From contig NZ_JAFELM010000042.1 of assembly GCF_016890225.1 (NCBI RefSeq), forward strand, positions 1 through 64,000: a DNA stretch of 64,000 nucleotides. The letters run 5' to 3'. The stretch comes from Bacillus suaedaesalsae. Lineage in GTDB: Bacteria > Bacillota > Bacilli > Bacillales > SA4. Of this stretch, positions 35,921-44,513 are shown in pieces (position 1 is the first letter of the stretch; the number at the start of each line of letters is the position of its first letter). The notes below the pieces were generated by a model. It ran no database searches, had not been told where the DNA came from, and worked only from the letters and a program-made list of their open reading frames with translations. A program made the translations under genes and the position numbers.

Positions 35921-36670
35921 ATGGGAATGTTCGTAAAGGAAGTAGCCAATTTAGTTGGAATTAGTGTGCGCACACTACATCATTACGATGATATAGGCTT
36001 ACTTTCTCCAGATCAGACATCAGAAGCGGGTTATCGATTGTATTCAAATGAAAATCTAGAAATGCTGCAGCAAATATTGTTTTTTAAGGAACTTGGATTT
36101 CCATTAAAAAAGATTAAAGAAATCATTACAGACCCTACTTTTAACAAAAGAGAAGCTCTAGAGCTTCATAGAGAAATGCTTTTAGATAAGCGAAAAAGAC
36201 TCGACACGATGATTGCAACACTTAATAAAACCATTAAACATACGAAAGGGGAAATCTTTATGAGTAATAAAGAGAAATTTGAAGGATTTAATTTTAATTC
36301 GAATCCATTTGAAGAGGAAGCAAGAAAACGTTATGGAGATCAAGCTATAGATGAGTCTAACAAGAAGATTGGAAGGATGTCACCAACTGAGCAAAAGGAA
36401 TTAGGTGAGTCAATGAATAATATTTATCGAAAGCTAGCAAATCTTCGTCATGAATCACCTGACACGAAAAAGTCACAAGCAGCAATTGAAGAATGGTATC
36501 ATCTATTAAATAAAATGGGAAGTTACTCACTAGAAGCTTTTAAAGGGTTAGGGCAGTTGTATGTCGATGATGAAAGATTTACGAAGAACATTGACCAATT
36601 CGGAGAGGGATTATCGATTTTTATGTCCAAAGCGATGGCGTTCTATGCTGATAGTAGGATGAAAGAATAA
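35921..36670 (+). CDS. MerR-family regulator with TipAS ligand-binding domain
   Basis: The 249-residue protein has an N-terminal MerR winged helix ([33 protein letters not shown]), a long dimerisation helix, and a C-terminal TipAS-like helical domain (about residues 150-245: [35 protein letters not shown]). This is the TipA/Mta/SkgA architecture, whose members sense antibiotics or other amphipathic drugs. ATG 35921 is seven bases after GGAGG. No efflux gene is adjacent; the target besides itself is unknown. Confidence 0.9.
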   Translation: MGMFVKEVANLVGISVRTLHHYDDIGLLSPDQTSEAGYRLYSNENLEMLQQILFFKELGFPLKKIKEIITDPTFNKREALELHREMLLDKRKRLDTMIATLNKTIKHTKGEIFMSNKEKFEGFNFNSNPFEEEARKRYGDQAIDESNKKIGRMSPTEQKELGESMNNIYRKLANLRHESPDTKKSQAAIEEWYHLLNKMGSYSLEAFKGLGQLYVDDERFTKNIDQFGEGLSIFMSKAMAFYADSRMKE

Positions 36671-36736
36671 GCCCGCGAAAAGCTAGTGCCTTTCATGGTA
36701 ATCAACATCGGTGTTTAACAGTGCATTTGAAATAAA

Positions 36737-36764
36737 AAAGGAAACTGCCATTGGCAATTTCCTA
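36737..36764 (-). terminator. Terminator after yqeW
   Basis: On the minus strand AGGAAATTGCC pairs with GGCAGTTTCCT (36763-36739), followed by a T run. It terminates yqeW. The preceding 60 bases between the MerR gene and this site show nothing else. Confidence 0.85.
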
Positions 36765-36770
36765 AATGAT

Positions 36771-37694
36771 TTATACTTTATGGACTCTAATAACGAAGTT
36801 AGATAAAGAATTTGTAAAGGGTAATGCAATGAGAGAACAAATAATATTAAAAATAACACTTGCATGAGCAAGTTGTAAGTCTAAGGAAGTGGTTAAATGC
36901 TCGACAACCAAGGATAAATGAGGGATAAATGGAATGAACAATAATACACCAAATACATTTAACCAAATGTGTGCATAAGCAGTTCTTTTAGCATCGATAT
37001 TTGCACCAAAGCTTGCAAACAATGCTGTTACACAAGTTCCAATATTAGAACCAAGCATGATTGCAATACCTCCCTCAATAGTTAGGAGATGATTATGTAA
37101 AAAACCCATTGCAATTCCGATTACTGCAGAGCTTGAATGAATAAAGGCAGTTAAAATGGAGCCCATTCCAATACCGACAAATGTACTGTTATTGGTATTA
37201 AGTAAGATTGTTTCTACTATTGGATAAGAGTACAGAGATGCAGATAATGAAGCAAATCCTTTCATAGCTACAAAAATACTTCCTAACCCTAAAAAAGTTG
37301 TACCAAGAGAGAAGAATATTTTCCTAGGTATTAATAGCAAGATAAACCCTAATAATACTATGGGGACAGCTGCATCGCCTATTTCGATCGTCATCAGTTC
37401 TGCTGTCACAGTTGTTCCGATATTTGCACCAAGCATGATTCCAATACTTTGTCTAAAAGTAAGGAGTCCAGCAGTGACAAACCCAACGGTAATAACCATT
37501 ACAGCAGAACTGCTCTGAAGAAGTGCAGTTATAATTGTTCCGACTAACAATCCCTTTATAGGGTTACCAGCAATCTTAACCAGTTGTTCCTTGAGTTTAT
37601 CACTTGATAATTGAAATAATCCAATTCTCATTACGGATAAGCCAAACATAAAAATAGCAATAAATACACAAAACCAGACAATATCCTTGGACAT
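36771..37694 (-). CDS. yqeW: YqeW, Na/Pi-cotransporter family membrane protein
   Basis: The 307-residue protein has about eight membrane helices and the duplicated QSSSA-type motifs of the SLC34/NptA family (ALLQSSSAVMVITVG and AFIHSSSAVIGIAMG), each followed by a GANIGTTVTA/GSNIGTCVTA block. It probably moves phosphate with Na+. ATG 37694 with AGAGGTGAG upstream gives the usual family length; the in-frame extension to 37793 is rejected. It lies opposite rpsU and follows mtaB-deoC in order, as in B. subtilis apart from the inserted genes. Confidence 0.92.
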   Translation of the reverse strand: MSKDIVWFCVFIAIFMFGLSVMRIGLFQLSSDKLKEQLVKIAGNPIKGLLVGTIITALLQSSSAVMVITVGFVTAGLLTFRQSIGIMLGANIGTTVTAELMTIEIGDAAVPIVLLGFILLLIPRKIFFSLGTTFLGLGSIFVAMKGFASLSASLYSYPIVETILLNTNNSTFVGIGMGSILTAFIHSSSAVIGIAMGFLHNHLLTIEGGIAIMLGSNIGTCVTALFASFGANIDAKRTAYAHIWLNVFGVLLFIPFIPHLSLVVEHLTTSLDLQLAHASVIFNIICSLIALPFTNSLSNFVIRVHKV

Positions 37695-37850
37695 GGTCTC
37701 ACCTCTGTATATCATATGGACAAGAGGTGATTGTAAGAACAAAATTACTACTGAAACAAGAAAAATTATAGATATGTCGTGATTTGTAGACAAAATGATT
37801 AAAAAATGATGAATAATCTCAAAGAAAGTATTGTCTGACTCTAATATGAG

Positions 37851-37913
37851 TTGACGCTTTAGTTAACAATATATTATAATGGCAAAAGACATGTTTAGAT
37901 AAAACATGTGTCT
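37851..37913 (+). promoter_or_regulatory. rpsU promoter and leader hairpin
   Basis: TTGACG (37851-37856) and TATAAT (37875-37880) are 18 bases apart. Just downstream AGACATGTTT pairs with AAACATGTGTCT (37887-37913) with a bulge, forming a leader hairpin near the expected 5' end of the mRNA. It may affect mRNA stability. Confidence 0.7.
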
Positions 37914-37955
37914 AAATCTTTATCGCACGTGATTGTTCGGAGGGAGGGAAATAGA

Positions 37956-38129
37956 ATGACTAAAACAGTCGTACGTAAAAACGAGTCTATTGAAGATGCT
38001 CTACGTCGCTTCAAACGTTCCGTATCAAAAACTGGTACACTTTCTGAGGCAAGAAAGCGTGAATTCTATGAAAAGCCTAGCGTAAAGCGTAAGAAAAAGT
38101 CTGAGGCAGCTAGAAAGCGTAAATTCTAA
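37956..38129 (+). CDS. rpsU: 30S ribosomal protein S21 (bS21)
   Basis: The 57-residue basic protein starts [20 protein letters not shown] and ends in [23 protein letters not shown] precedes ATG 37956; the longer frame upstream is not used. S21 helps initiation by positioning the anti-SD end of 16S rRNA. yqeY follows 17 bases later. Confidence 0.96.
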   Translation: MTKTVVRKNESIEDALRRFKRSVSKTGTLSEARKREFYEKPSVKRKKKSEAARKRKF

Positions 38130-38146
38130 TAGAGGGTGTAATAAAA

Positions 38147-38593
38147 ATGAGTCTTCTTGAACGTTTAAATAACGACATGAAACAAGCGATGAAAAGCAAA
38201 GAGAAGGAAAAATTAGCCGTCATTCGAATGGTAAAGGCATCACTTCAAAATGAAGCGATCAAGCTTCAAGTAAGTGAACTTTCCGCAGATGACGAATTAA
38301 CAGTCCTTTCTCGTGAAGTTAAGCAACGCAAAGACTCCCTCCATGAGTTTATAAAAGCTGGTCGAGATGACCTAGTGGATAAATTAAAAGCTGAAATTGT
38401 CATACTAGAAGAATATCTTCCGAAGCAATTGACTGAAGAAGAACTATCTGAAATTGTGAAACAAACAATTTTAGAAGTAAATGCTTCTTCCAAAGCAGAC
38501 ATGGGTAAAGTAATGAGTGCTATCATGCCTAAGGTAAAAGGTAAGGCAGATGGTGGTCTCGTGAATCGTTTAGTCCAACAGCATTTATCCTAA
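38147..38593 (+). CDS. yqeY: YqeY, GatB/YqeY domain protein
   Basis: The 148-residue protein resembles the C-terminal tRNA-binding domain of GatB ([66 protein letters not shown]). It is commonly linked to rpsU. Its exact function is unknown. The stop codon lies inside the terminator stem that follows. Confidence 0.94.
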   Translation: MSLLERLNNDMKQAMKSKEKEKLAVIRMVKASLQNEAIKLQVSELSADDELTVLSREVKQRKDSLHEFIKAGRDDLVDKLKAEIVILEEYLPKQLTEEELSEIVKQTILEVNASSKADMGKVMSAIMPKVKGKADGGLVNRLVQQHLS

Positions 38594-38621
38594 CACCTTC
38601 TTTTTAGAAGGTGTTTTTTAT
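38592..38621 (+). terminator. Terminator after yqeY
   Basis: AACACCTTCT and AGAAGGTGTT (38592-38601, 38606-38615) form a 10-bp stem followed by Ts; the 5' arm includes the yqeY stop codon. Confidence 0.92.
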
Positions 38622-38905
38622 TACATAAAAAAGTGATTTGTTAAAATGTCGAATGTGCGTATAAGGTACCTCTGCTAACTAAAAGATATACTAATAAGGG
38701 CTTCACACAAAGGAGGCCAATGAAAGGCAGTAACGCTGAGGAGGCTTACGAACCGAAAATGAAAGCGTATAACTGTAACAGCAATTAACATATTTTTTTG
38801 ATGCACCAAAAAAAAATAAAAAATGAAACCTTTTACATAATAAATCGTATTACCTACCAAGGAATATTTTTTCCCTGCTATTATGAAAGAAAGGAGGGGA
38901 AATTG
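38622..38905. other. Gap between yqeY and yqeZ
   Basis: No clear gene. A 22-codon frame begins at ATG 38720, three bases after AAAGGAGG (38709-38716), which is rather close spacing. It reads MKGSNAEEAYEPKMKAYNCN then Ser-Asn-stop. The segment 38709-38745 (AAAGGAGG...ATG...GAGGAGGC) resembles 22866-22901 in layout. The promoter of the yqeZ operon should lie in the following AT-rich stretch. Confidence 0.35.
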
Positions 38906-40237
38906 TTGAGAATACTTAAGGGTGCTATATGGGGGATTTTCTTTTTTACCCTAGTGTCTTCATTACTTGCGAGTCAATTTGTTCAAGCAAAGTCAGTTGA
39001 ACAGCCTGTCTATATCATACCTGTGCATAACACCGTAGAAAAAGGACTATTAGCCTTTATTAATCGATCCATTGAAGAAGCAGAGGAATTAAATGCAAAA
39101 GCCATTATTTTAGATATTAACACTCCTGGTGGGGCTGTTGATGCGGCTTCAGAAATTGCGAAAAGTATCACTGCAACCGAGATCCCTTTAATTGCTTTTG
39201 TAAATAAACAAGCGCTTTCTGCAGGAGCATATATTGCATTAAATGCAGATGAAATTTATATGACTCCAGGTTCGACAATGGGAGCAGCTGCTATTATCGA
39301 TGGAAGTGGTAATGCGGCTGACGAGAAAGCAGCATCTTACTGGCTAGCGGCTATGGAGAGTGCAGCCGAGCAAAATGGCCGTGATCCAATCTATGCAATG
39401 GCAATGGCCGATAAAGATATTGAATTACCGGACTTAAATGCCGAAAAAGGAAAACTATTAACACTTACTCCATCTTATGCTCTTCAAGTAAAATATTCTG
39501 AGGGTACCGTAAATGATTTAAACGAATTGTTAACGAAGCTCGATCTTGAGAATTATGAAGTTGTGGAAGCTGAAGTAAGTATATCGGAGAATATTGCAAG
39601 ATTTTTAACACATCCAGTAATTGTACCAATCTTGCTTTCATTAGGAAGCTTAGGACTAGTGTTAGAACTTTATTCACCAGGCTTCGGGATTCCTGGAGCG
39701 GTTGGTATTACTGCTTTAATCTTGTTCTTTTACGGACACCTAGTAGCAGGTCTTGCAGGTATGGAAGCAATTATCCTATTTATCGTAGGCTTTATTCTTC
39801 TAGTCCTCGAGTTGTTTGTCCCTGGAGGGATACTAGGTATTATAGGAATCGTAGCAGTTTTGACGAGTGTTTTTCTATCTACAGCAAGTTTTGAGATTGC
39901 TGCCATTTCAATCTTACTTGCCTTTATTCTATGTATCGCTGCCTCTATTCTACTGATTAAGGTTTTTGGAAAGAACATAAAAGTTTTTGAACGACTTATT
40001 TTAAAGGATCGTGCCCGTACTGAAAAAGGTTATGTTTCAAATGTAAACCGATTAGAATTAATAGGATTAGAAGGTATGTCACTTACACCACTGCGACCAT
40101 CTGGAATCGCTATTGTCGATGAAGAGCAACTTGATGTTGTGACAGAAGGTGGATATATTGGTCAAAACAAACCAATTAAAGTTATAAAAGTAGAAGGTGC
40201 AAGGGTTGTTGTTAGAGAAATACTAATGAGTAACTAA
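38906..40237 (+). CDS. yqeZ: YqeZ, NfeD-family membrane serine protease-like protein
   Basis: About 443 residues. An N-terminal signal sequence (GAIWGIFFFTLVSSLLASQFVQA) is followed by a ClpP-like domain with INTPGGAVDAASEIA and the probable catalytic Ser in NKQALSAGAYIAL. Four to five membrane helices and a C-terminal OB-fold NfeD domain complete it. TTG 38906, nine bases after GGAGG, is the likely start; TTG 38903 is also possible. NfeD proteins pair with flotillin-like proteins, and floA follows 17 bases downstream. Confidence 0.92.
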   Translation: MRILKGAIWGIFFFTLVSSLLASQFVQAKSVEQPVYIIPVHNTVEKGLLAFINRSIEEAEELNAKAIILDINTPGGAVDAASEIAKSITATEIPLIAFVNKQALSAGAYIALNADEIYMTPGSTMGAAAIIDGSGNAADEKAASYWLAAMESAAEQNGRDPIYAMAMADKDIELPDLNAEKGKLLTLTPSYALQVKYSEGTVNDLNELLTKLDLENYEVVEAEVSISENIARFLTHPVIVPILLSLGSLGLVLELYSPGFGIPGAVGITALILFFYGHLVAGLAGMEAIILFIVGFILLVLELFVPGGILGIIGIVAVLTSVFLSTASFEIAAISILLAFILCIAASILLIKVFGKNIKVFERLILKDRARTEKGYVSNVNRLELIGLEGMSLTPLRPSGIAIVDEEQLDVVTEGGYIGQNKPIKVIKVEGARVVVREILMSN

Positions 40238-40254
40238 TTTAAGGAGGAAACAAA

Positions 40255-41244
40255 ATGGAACCAAGTTCATTATTATTGTTATTAGCGATTGCAATTGGAT
40301 TCATCTTTTTAGTTGTTTTATTAACATTTGTGCCGGTTATGCTATGGATTTCTGCATTGGCGGCGGGGGTAAAAATTAGTATCTTTACATTGATCGGTAT
40401 GAGATTACGTCGTGTAATTCCAAATCGAATTATTAACCCGTTAATTAAATCATACAAAGCTGGTCTAGATGTGACAATCAATCAGTTAGAAAGCCACTAC
40501 TTAGCTGGGGGTAATGTTGATCGTGTTGTAAACGCACTTATTGCGGCTCACAGAGCAAATATTGAACTAACATTCGAACGTGCGGCTGCAATTGATTTAG
40601 CTGGTCGTGACGTTTTAGAAGCTGTTCAAATGAGTGTAAATCCTAAGGTAATTGAAACACCGTTTATTTCTGGTGTTGCGATGGATGGTATTGAAGTAAA
40701 AGCAAAAGCAAGAATTACAGTTCGTGCAAATATTGATCGTCTAGTTGGGGGTGCGGGTGAAGATACGATTATTGCCCGTGTTGGTGAAGGTATTGTAAGT
40801 ACGATTGGTTCCCAAGTTGACCATAAGAAAGTATTAGAAAACCCAGATATGATTTCTCGTACTGTGTTAAGTAAAGGTTTAGATGCTGGTACTGCATTTG
40901 AAATTCTATCTATTGATATTGCTGACATTGATATCGGTAAAAACATCGGAGCAGTTCTTCAAACAGACCAAGCTGAAGCGGATAAGCGAATTGCTCAAGC
41001 AAAAGCTGAAGAAAGACGTGCGATGGCAGTTGCAAATGAACAAGAAATGGTTGCACGTGTACAAGAAATGAGAGCAAAAGTTGTTGCTTCTGAAGCCGAA
41101 GTACCTCTTGCACTTGCTGAAGCACTACGCTCAGGTAATATGGGTGTTATGGATTATATGAATTTAAAGAACATTATGGCTGATACAGATATGAGAGATT
41201 CGATCGGAAAGCTAAACGATGTGAAAGAAGATGAAAATAAATAA
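40255..41244 (+). CDS. floA: FloA, flotillin-like membrane scaffold
   Basis: The 329-residue protein has an N-terminal hairpin of hydrophobic segments ([33 protein letters not shown]), an SPFH-like domain, and a C-terminal helical region rich in Glu-Ala repeats ([34 protein letters not shown]). It organises functional membrane microdomains. It is yqfA in B. subtilis and forms a conserved operon with yqeZ and yqfB. Confidence 0.95.
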   Translation: MEPSSLLLLLAIAIGFIFLVVLLTFVPVMLWISALAAGVKISIFTLIGMRLRRVIPNRIINPLIKSYKAGLDVTINQLESHYLAGGNVDRVVNALIAAHRANIELTFERAAAIDLAGRDVLEAVQMSVNPKVIETPFISGVAMDGIEVKAKARITVRANIDRLVGGAGEDTIIARVGEGIVSTIGSQVDHKKVLENPDMISRTVLSKGLDAGTAFEILSIDIADIDIGKNIGAVLQTDQAEADKRIAQAKAEERRAMAVANEQEMVARVQEMRAKVVASEAEVPLALAEALRSGNMGVMDYMNLKNIMADTDMRDSIGKLNDVKEDENK

Positions 41245-41272
41245 TAGTCTCTTCCTAAGGGAGGTGCTTTAA

Positions 41273-41710
41273 ATGGGAGAGTTTTTACCTTTACTTGTTG
41301 CTGTAGTGATAGGTTTGATCACAACGTTTTCAAGGATGAAAGGGCAAAGCCAAGGTAATTCAGGGAAGCCAATGATGCCTCCGCAATTAGACCCGATGCA
41401 TCCGAAGCATTTTGAGAATAAAATGCCGCAAAAAACGGAAGTCCCAATGAAAAGCACTTTTGAGCATACAAGTAAACCATCTTTACAAAATGAGACATCT
41501 GTTCATAGTTTTGAAAATACACATGTTGCTTCGAAGAGAGTCAATCAACAAGAGGATAAGAAAGTAAATGAACCGATTGTTTCAACTTCTACGCTAAAAA
41601 ACTTGAATAAAAAGAAATTGATTGAGGGAGTAATCATGGCAGAGGTTCTAGGACCTCCACGTGCACTAAAACCCTTACGATCAAGTCATACAGGAAGACT
41701 GCCTAAATAG
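41273..41710 (+). CDS. yqfB: YqfB-like protein with N-terminal membrane helix
   Basis: The 145-residue protein has one N-terminal hydrophobic segment (MGEFLPLLVAVVIGLITTFS). A long low-complexity polar region rich in Lys, Pro, Gln and Ser follows, ending in LIEGVIMAEVLGPPRALKPL. The symbol is by position after floA; sequence similarity to a named family is weak. GGGAGGTG precedes the ATG. The last codons form part of the terminator. Confidence 0.75.
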   Translation: MGEFLPLLVAVVIGLITTFSRMKGQSQGNSGKPMMPPQLDPMHPKHFENKMPQKTEVPMKSTFEHTSKPSLQNETSVHSFENTHVASKRVNQQEDKKVNEPIVSTSTLKNLNKKKLIEGVIMAEVLGPPRALKPLRSSHTGRLPK

Positions 41711-41726
41711 GCAGTCTTTTTTTTCA
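41695..41726 (+). terminator. Terminator at the end of yqfB
   Basis: AAGACTGCCT and AGGCAGTCTT (41695-41704, 41709-41718) form a 10-bp stem with an AAAT loop and a T run. The stop TAG is inside the structure. Confidence 0.93.
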
Positions 41727-41847
41727 TATACTCTCAAAAAACTATAGCTAGGTCAATTGTCAAGCACATTACTTACATACTCCAGAAAAAAAGCAGTGAT
41801 ACGTGAGCGCGCTTTAACATAAATATGAGATGAAAGGGGGTCCATTT

Positions 41848-42132
41848 ATGAAGAAATTCAAAACAAAAATGTCAAGATGGCTAACAACAAAGATGGAACT
41901 TCCGGCTGATGTGATGATGGACTTACCAAGAATTACAATGATTGGTCAACTACATATATATATAGAAAATCATCGGGGGTTACTTTCGTTTTCGGATACT
42001 GAATTAAGACTATTGCTTAAGCAAGGACATCTTTTAATAAAAGGTAATTCATTTGTGATCAAAACGATTTTGCCTGAGGAGATTTTATTAGAAGGGAAAA
42101 TACAACAAGTTATCTATATAGATCAAGCTTAA
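41848..42132 (+). CDS. yqfC: Sporulation protein YqfC
   Basis: The 94-residue protein belongs to the YqfC/YabP-like sporulation family (MELPADVMMDLPRITMIGQLHIYIENHRGLLSFSDTELRL, LIKGNSFVIKTILPEEILLEG). ATG 41848 lies after AAAGGGGGT; the ATG at 41830 precedes that site and is rejected. The gene is coupled to yqfD 26 bases downstream. In B. subtilis yqfC-yqfD is expressed in the mother cell by sigma-E; I could not find a convincing sigma-E promoter here. Confidence 0.93.
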   Translation: MKKFKTKMSRWLTTKMELPADVMMDLPRITMIGQLHIYIENHRGLLSFSDTELRLLLKQGHLLIKGNSFVIKTILPEEILLEGKIQQVIYIDQA

Positions 42133-42158
42133 ATATCTGGGGGGAGCGTTATTTTACT

Positions 42159-43346
42159 ATGAAGAATCAATGGACAATCTTTTTTTCTGGTCATGTAAAA
42201 GTAAAAATTGTAGGAAAAGGAATCGAGCGTTTTATTAATCAGTGTGTTCGAGAGAATATTGTAGTTTGGGAAGTGACAAGACTAACAGATTTTTCCATCA
42301 CATGCTCCCTTCATCTTAAAGATATACATAAGCTAAGAAGAGTTGTAAGAAACAGTAGTTGTAAACTAACGTTTGAAGGAGGGAGAGGACTTCCTTTCCT
42401 GTTCCAAAAAGCACTTTATAATATTGGATTCGTCGCAGGGGCAATTAGTTTCATTTTTATTTTATTTATATTATCTAATATGGTTTGGGGTATTGAGATA
42501 GAGGGTGCTGAGCCTGAAACAGAATATAAAATCCGTAAAGAATTAGATGCAATTGGAGTTGAAAAAGGAAAGTTTCAATTTGTACTTAAGGATGTTAATG
42601 AAATTCAAAAACATTTATCAGAAACCATTAACGCGATAACCTGGGTAGGCGTGGAGTTAAATGGGACGACCTATCATTTTCAAGTTGTCGAAAAGACACA
42701 ACCAAAAGAACAGGAGTTTTTCAGTCCAAGACACTTAGTAGCTAGAAAAGAAGCCGTCATTTCAAATATGTTTATTGAGGAAGGGCAGGCTGTTGTTACA
42801 GTCAATGATTTTGTCAGAAAAGGGGACTTGCTTGTTTCTGGATTTATTGGAAAAGAGGGTCAAACGGAAGTTGTTAGTGCTAGAGGAAAAGTGATGGGAG
42901 AAACATGGTGGGATGCCAAAGTAGAGGTACCATTAAAAACAACACTTAATGTGTTAACCGGTAAGACAAAGACAACTCATTATTTTCAGTTATTCAGTTT
43001 AAATATTCCATTCTGGGGCTTTGGAAAACACGAGTTTAAACAAGTGGAAACAACATATCAAGAAAAACCATTTTATTTTATAAGTTGGAAACTGCCAATT
43101 GGGTATAATAAAAAAATAATTAGAGAAAGTGAAACTGTTGAAAGAACTTACACGAAAGAAGAAGCAATAAAGGTTGGTATAGAAGATGGGCGAAAAGATC
43201 TAAAGAAATCATTGAGTGAGGATGCAGTTATTAAAGGTGAAAAGATTTTACAACAATCTGTAGAGAGTGGTAAAGTAAAATTATTACTACTGTACAATGT
43301 CATTGAAGAAATATCAGCAGTTCAACCAATCATTCAAGGAGACTGA
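42159..43346 (+). CDS. yqfD: Sporulation protein YqfD
   Basis: The 395-residue protein has one membrane helix near residues 90-112 (NIGFVAGAISFIFILFILSNMVW) and a large domain beyond it, probably in the intermembrane space of the forespore. Family blocks include WEVTRLTDFSITCSL, NAITWVGVELNGT and ISNMFIEEGQAVV. It is a stage IV sporulation protein family of unknown biochemical role. It ends three bases before phoH. Confidence 0.93.
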   Translation: MKNQWTIFFSGHVKVKIVGKGIERFINQCVRENIVVWEVTRLTDFSITCSLHLKDIHKLRRVVRNSSCKLTFEGGRGLPFLFQKALYNIGFVAGAISFIFILFILSNMVWGIEIEGAEPETEYKIRKELDAIGVEKGKFQFVLKDVNEIQKHLSETINAITWVGVELNGTTYHFQVVEKTQPKEQEFFSPRHLVARKEAVISNMFIEEGQAVVTVNDFVRKGDLLVSGFIGKEGQTEVVSARGKVMGETWWDAKVEVPLKTTLNVLTGKTKTTHYFQLFSLNIPFWGFGKHEFKQVETTYQEKPFYFISWKLPIGYNKKIIRESETVERTYTKEEAIKVGIEDGRKDLKKSLSEDAVIKGEKILQQSVESGKVKLLLLYNVIEEISAVQPIIQGD

Positions 43347-43349
43347 GGA

Positions 43350-44309
43350 ATGCCAGAACAATTCATAACCATAAACCAGCAATTAGATAATCCTAATGAA
43401 GCAATTGCGTTATTCGGAAATCAAGATTCGCACTTGAAAAGAATGGAAGAACTTCTTGGCGTAACGATTGTAACAAGAGGAGAGTCTGTTCTTGTGTCAA
43501 CTGATTCAGAAAAATACGAGCTTGTAGAAGATATCTTAGCTGGACTACTTCAAGTTATACGTAAAGGGATCTCCATTACAGAAAGAGATGTTATTTACGC
43601 TATTCAACTAGCAGAAGAGGGGAAAATTGATGAATTTCTTCATTTATATGATGAGGAAATTACGAAAAATGCACGTGGCAAATCAATTAGAATTAAAACA
43701 TTAGGTCAAAGGCAGTATATAAATGCAATAAGAAAAAATGATTTAGTGTTTGGTATTGGTCCTGCAGGGACTGGGAAAACGTATCTAGCGGTTGTGATGG
43801 CTGTAACAGCATTGAAAAATGGGTTTGTAAAAAAGATCATATTAACAAGACCAGCTGTTGAAGCAGGGGAGAGCCTGGGTTTCTTACCTGGTGATTTAAA
43901 AGAAAAGGTTGATCCATACTTAAGACCTTTATATGATGCCTTGCACGATATTCTTGGTCAGGAGCATACACTCAGAATGATCGAAAGAGGAACAATCGAA
44001 ATTGCCCCCTTAGCTTATATGCGGGGACGAACATTAGATGATGCTTTTGTTATTTTGGATGAAGCACAAAACACAACGGCTGCACAAATGAAGATGTTTT
44101 TAACAAGACTAGGCTTTGGTTCGAAGATGGTCATTACAGGTGATGTATCTCAAGTAGACTTACCAAAAGGGATCCAGTCAGGTCTTGCAGTGACTCAAAA
44201 AATTTTAAAGGGTGTATCAGGACTCTCATTCATCTATTTAGAACAATCTGATGTAGTTAGACACCCATTAGTCCAAAAAATTATCCAAGCATATGAAGAA
44301 TTAGACTGA
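43350..44309 (+). CDS. phoH: PhoH-like ATPase
   Basis: The 319-residue protein has a Walker A motif GPAGTGKTYLAV (near residue 137), Walker B FVILDEAQN and the RPAVEAGESLGFLPGDLKEK block. An N-terminal KH-like segment precedes it. It is a predicted RNA-associated ATPase, in the conserved neighbourhood with ybeY. A terminator follows, so phoH ends the yqfC-yqfD-phoH unit. Confidence 0.95.
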   Translation: MPEQFITINQQLDNPNEAIALFGNQDSHLKRMEELLGVTIVTRGESVLVSTDSEKYELVEDILAGLLQVIRKGISITERDVIYAIQLAEEGKIDEFLHLYDEEITKNARGKSIRIKTLGQRQYINAIRKNDLVFGIGPAGTGKTYLAVVMAVTALKNGFVKKIILTRPAVEAGESLGFLPGDLKEKVDPYLRPLYDALHDILGQEHTLRMIERGTIEIAPLAYMRGRTLDDAFVILDEAQNTTAAQMKMFLTRLGFGSKMVITGDVSQVDLPKGIQSGLAVTQKILKGVSGLSFIYLEQSDVVRHPLVQKIIQAYEELD

Positions 44310-44321
44310 TTATTTGAACTC

Positions 44322-44350
44322 AAAAAAGCCCTTAGTAGGGGCTTTTTTTG
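44322..44350 (+). terminator. Terminator after phoH
   Basis: AAAAAAGCCC pairs with GGGCTTTTTT (44322-44331, 44339-44348), with a T run included in the 3' arm. Confidence 0.9.
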
Positions 44351-44513
44351 TTCAATAGATCGTAACGATACGGATAGATTTCCTCGGATGTATACTATGG
44401 ATTTGTTTTATTATAAGTTTTATGATGAACATACCGAAAGCACTAGGAAATTAATGGGTTTACATGTTATTCTTGTACTAAAGCAATAAAGGGCGTTAAA
44501 GGAGGAAAGCTCC

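Noticed and set aside
41740-41790. Sigma-E promoter for yqfC
   Set aside because: CATACTCC at 41776 resembles a -10, but no acceptable -35 lies at the right distance.
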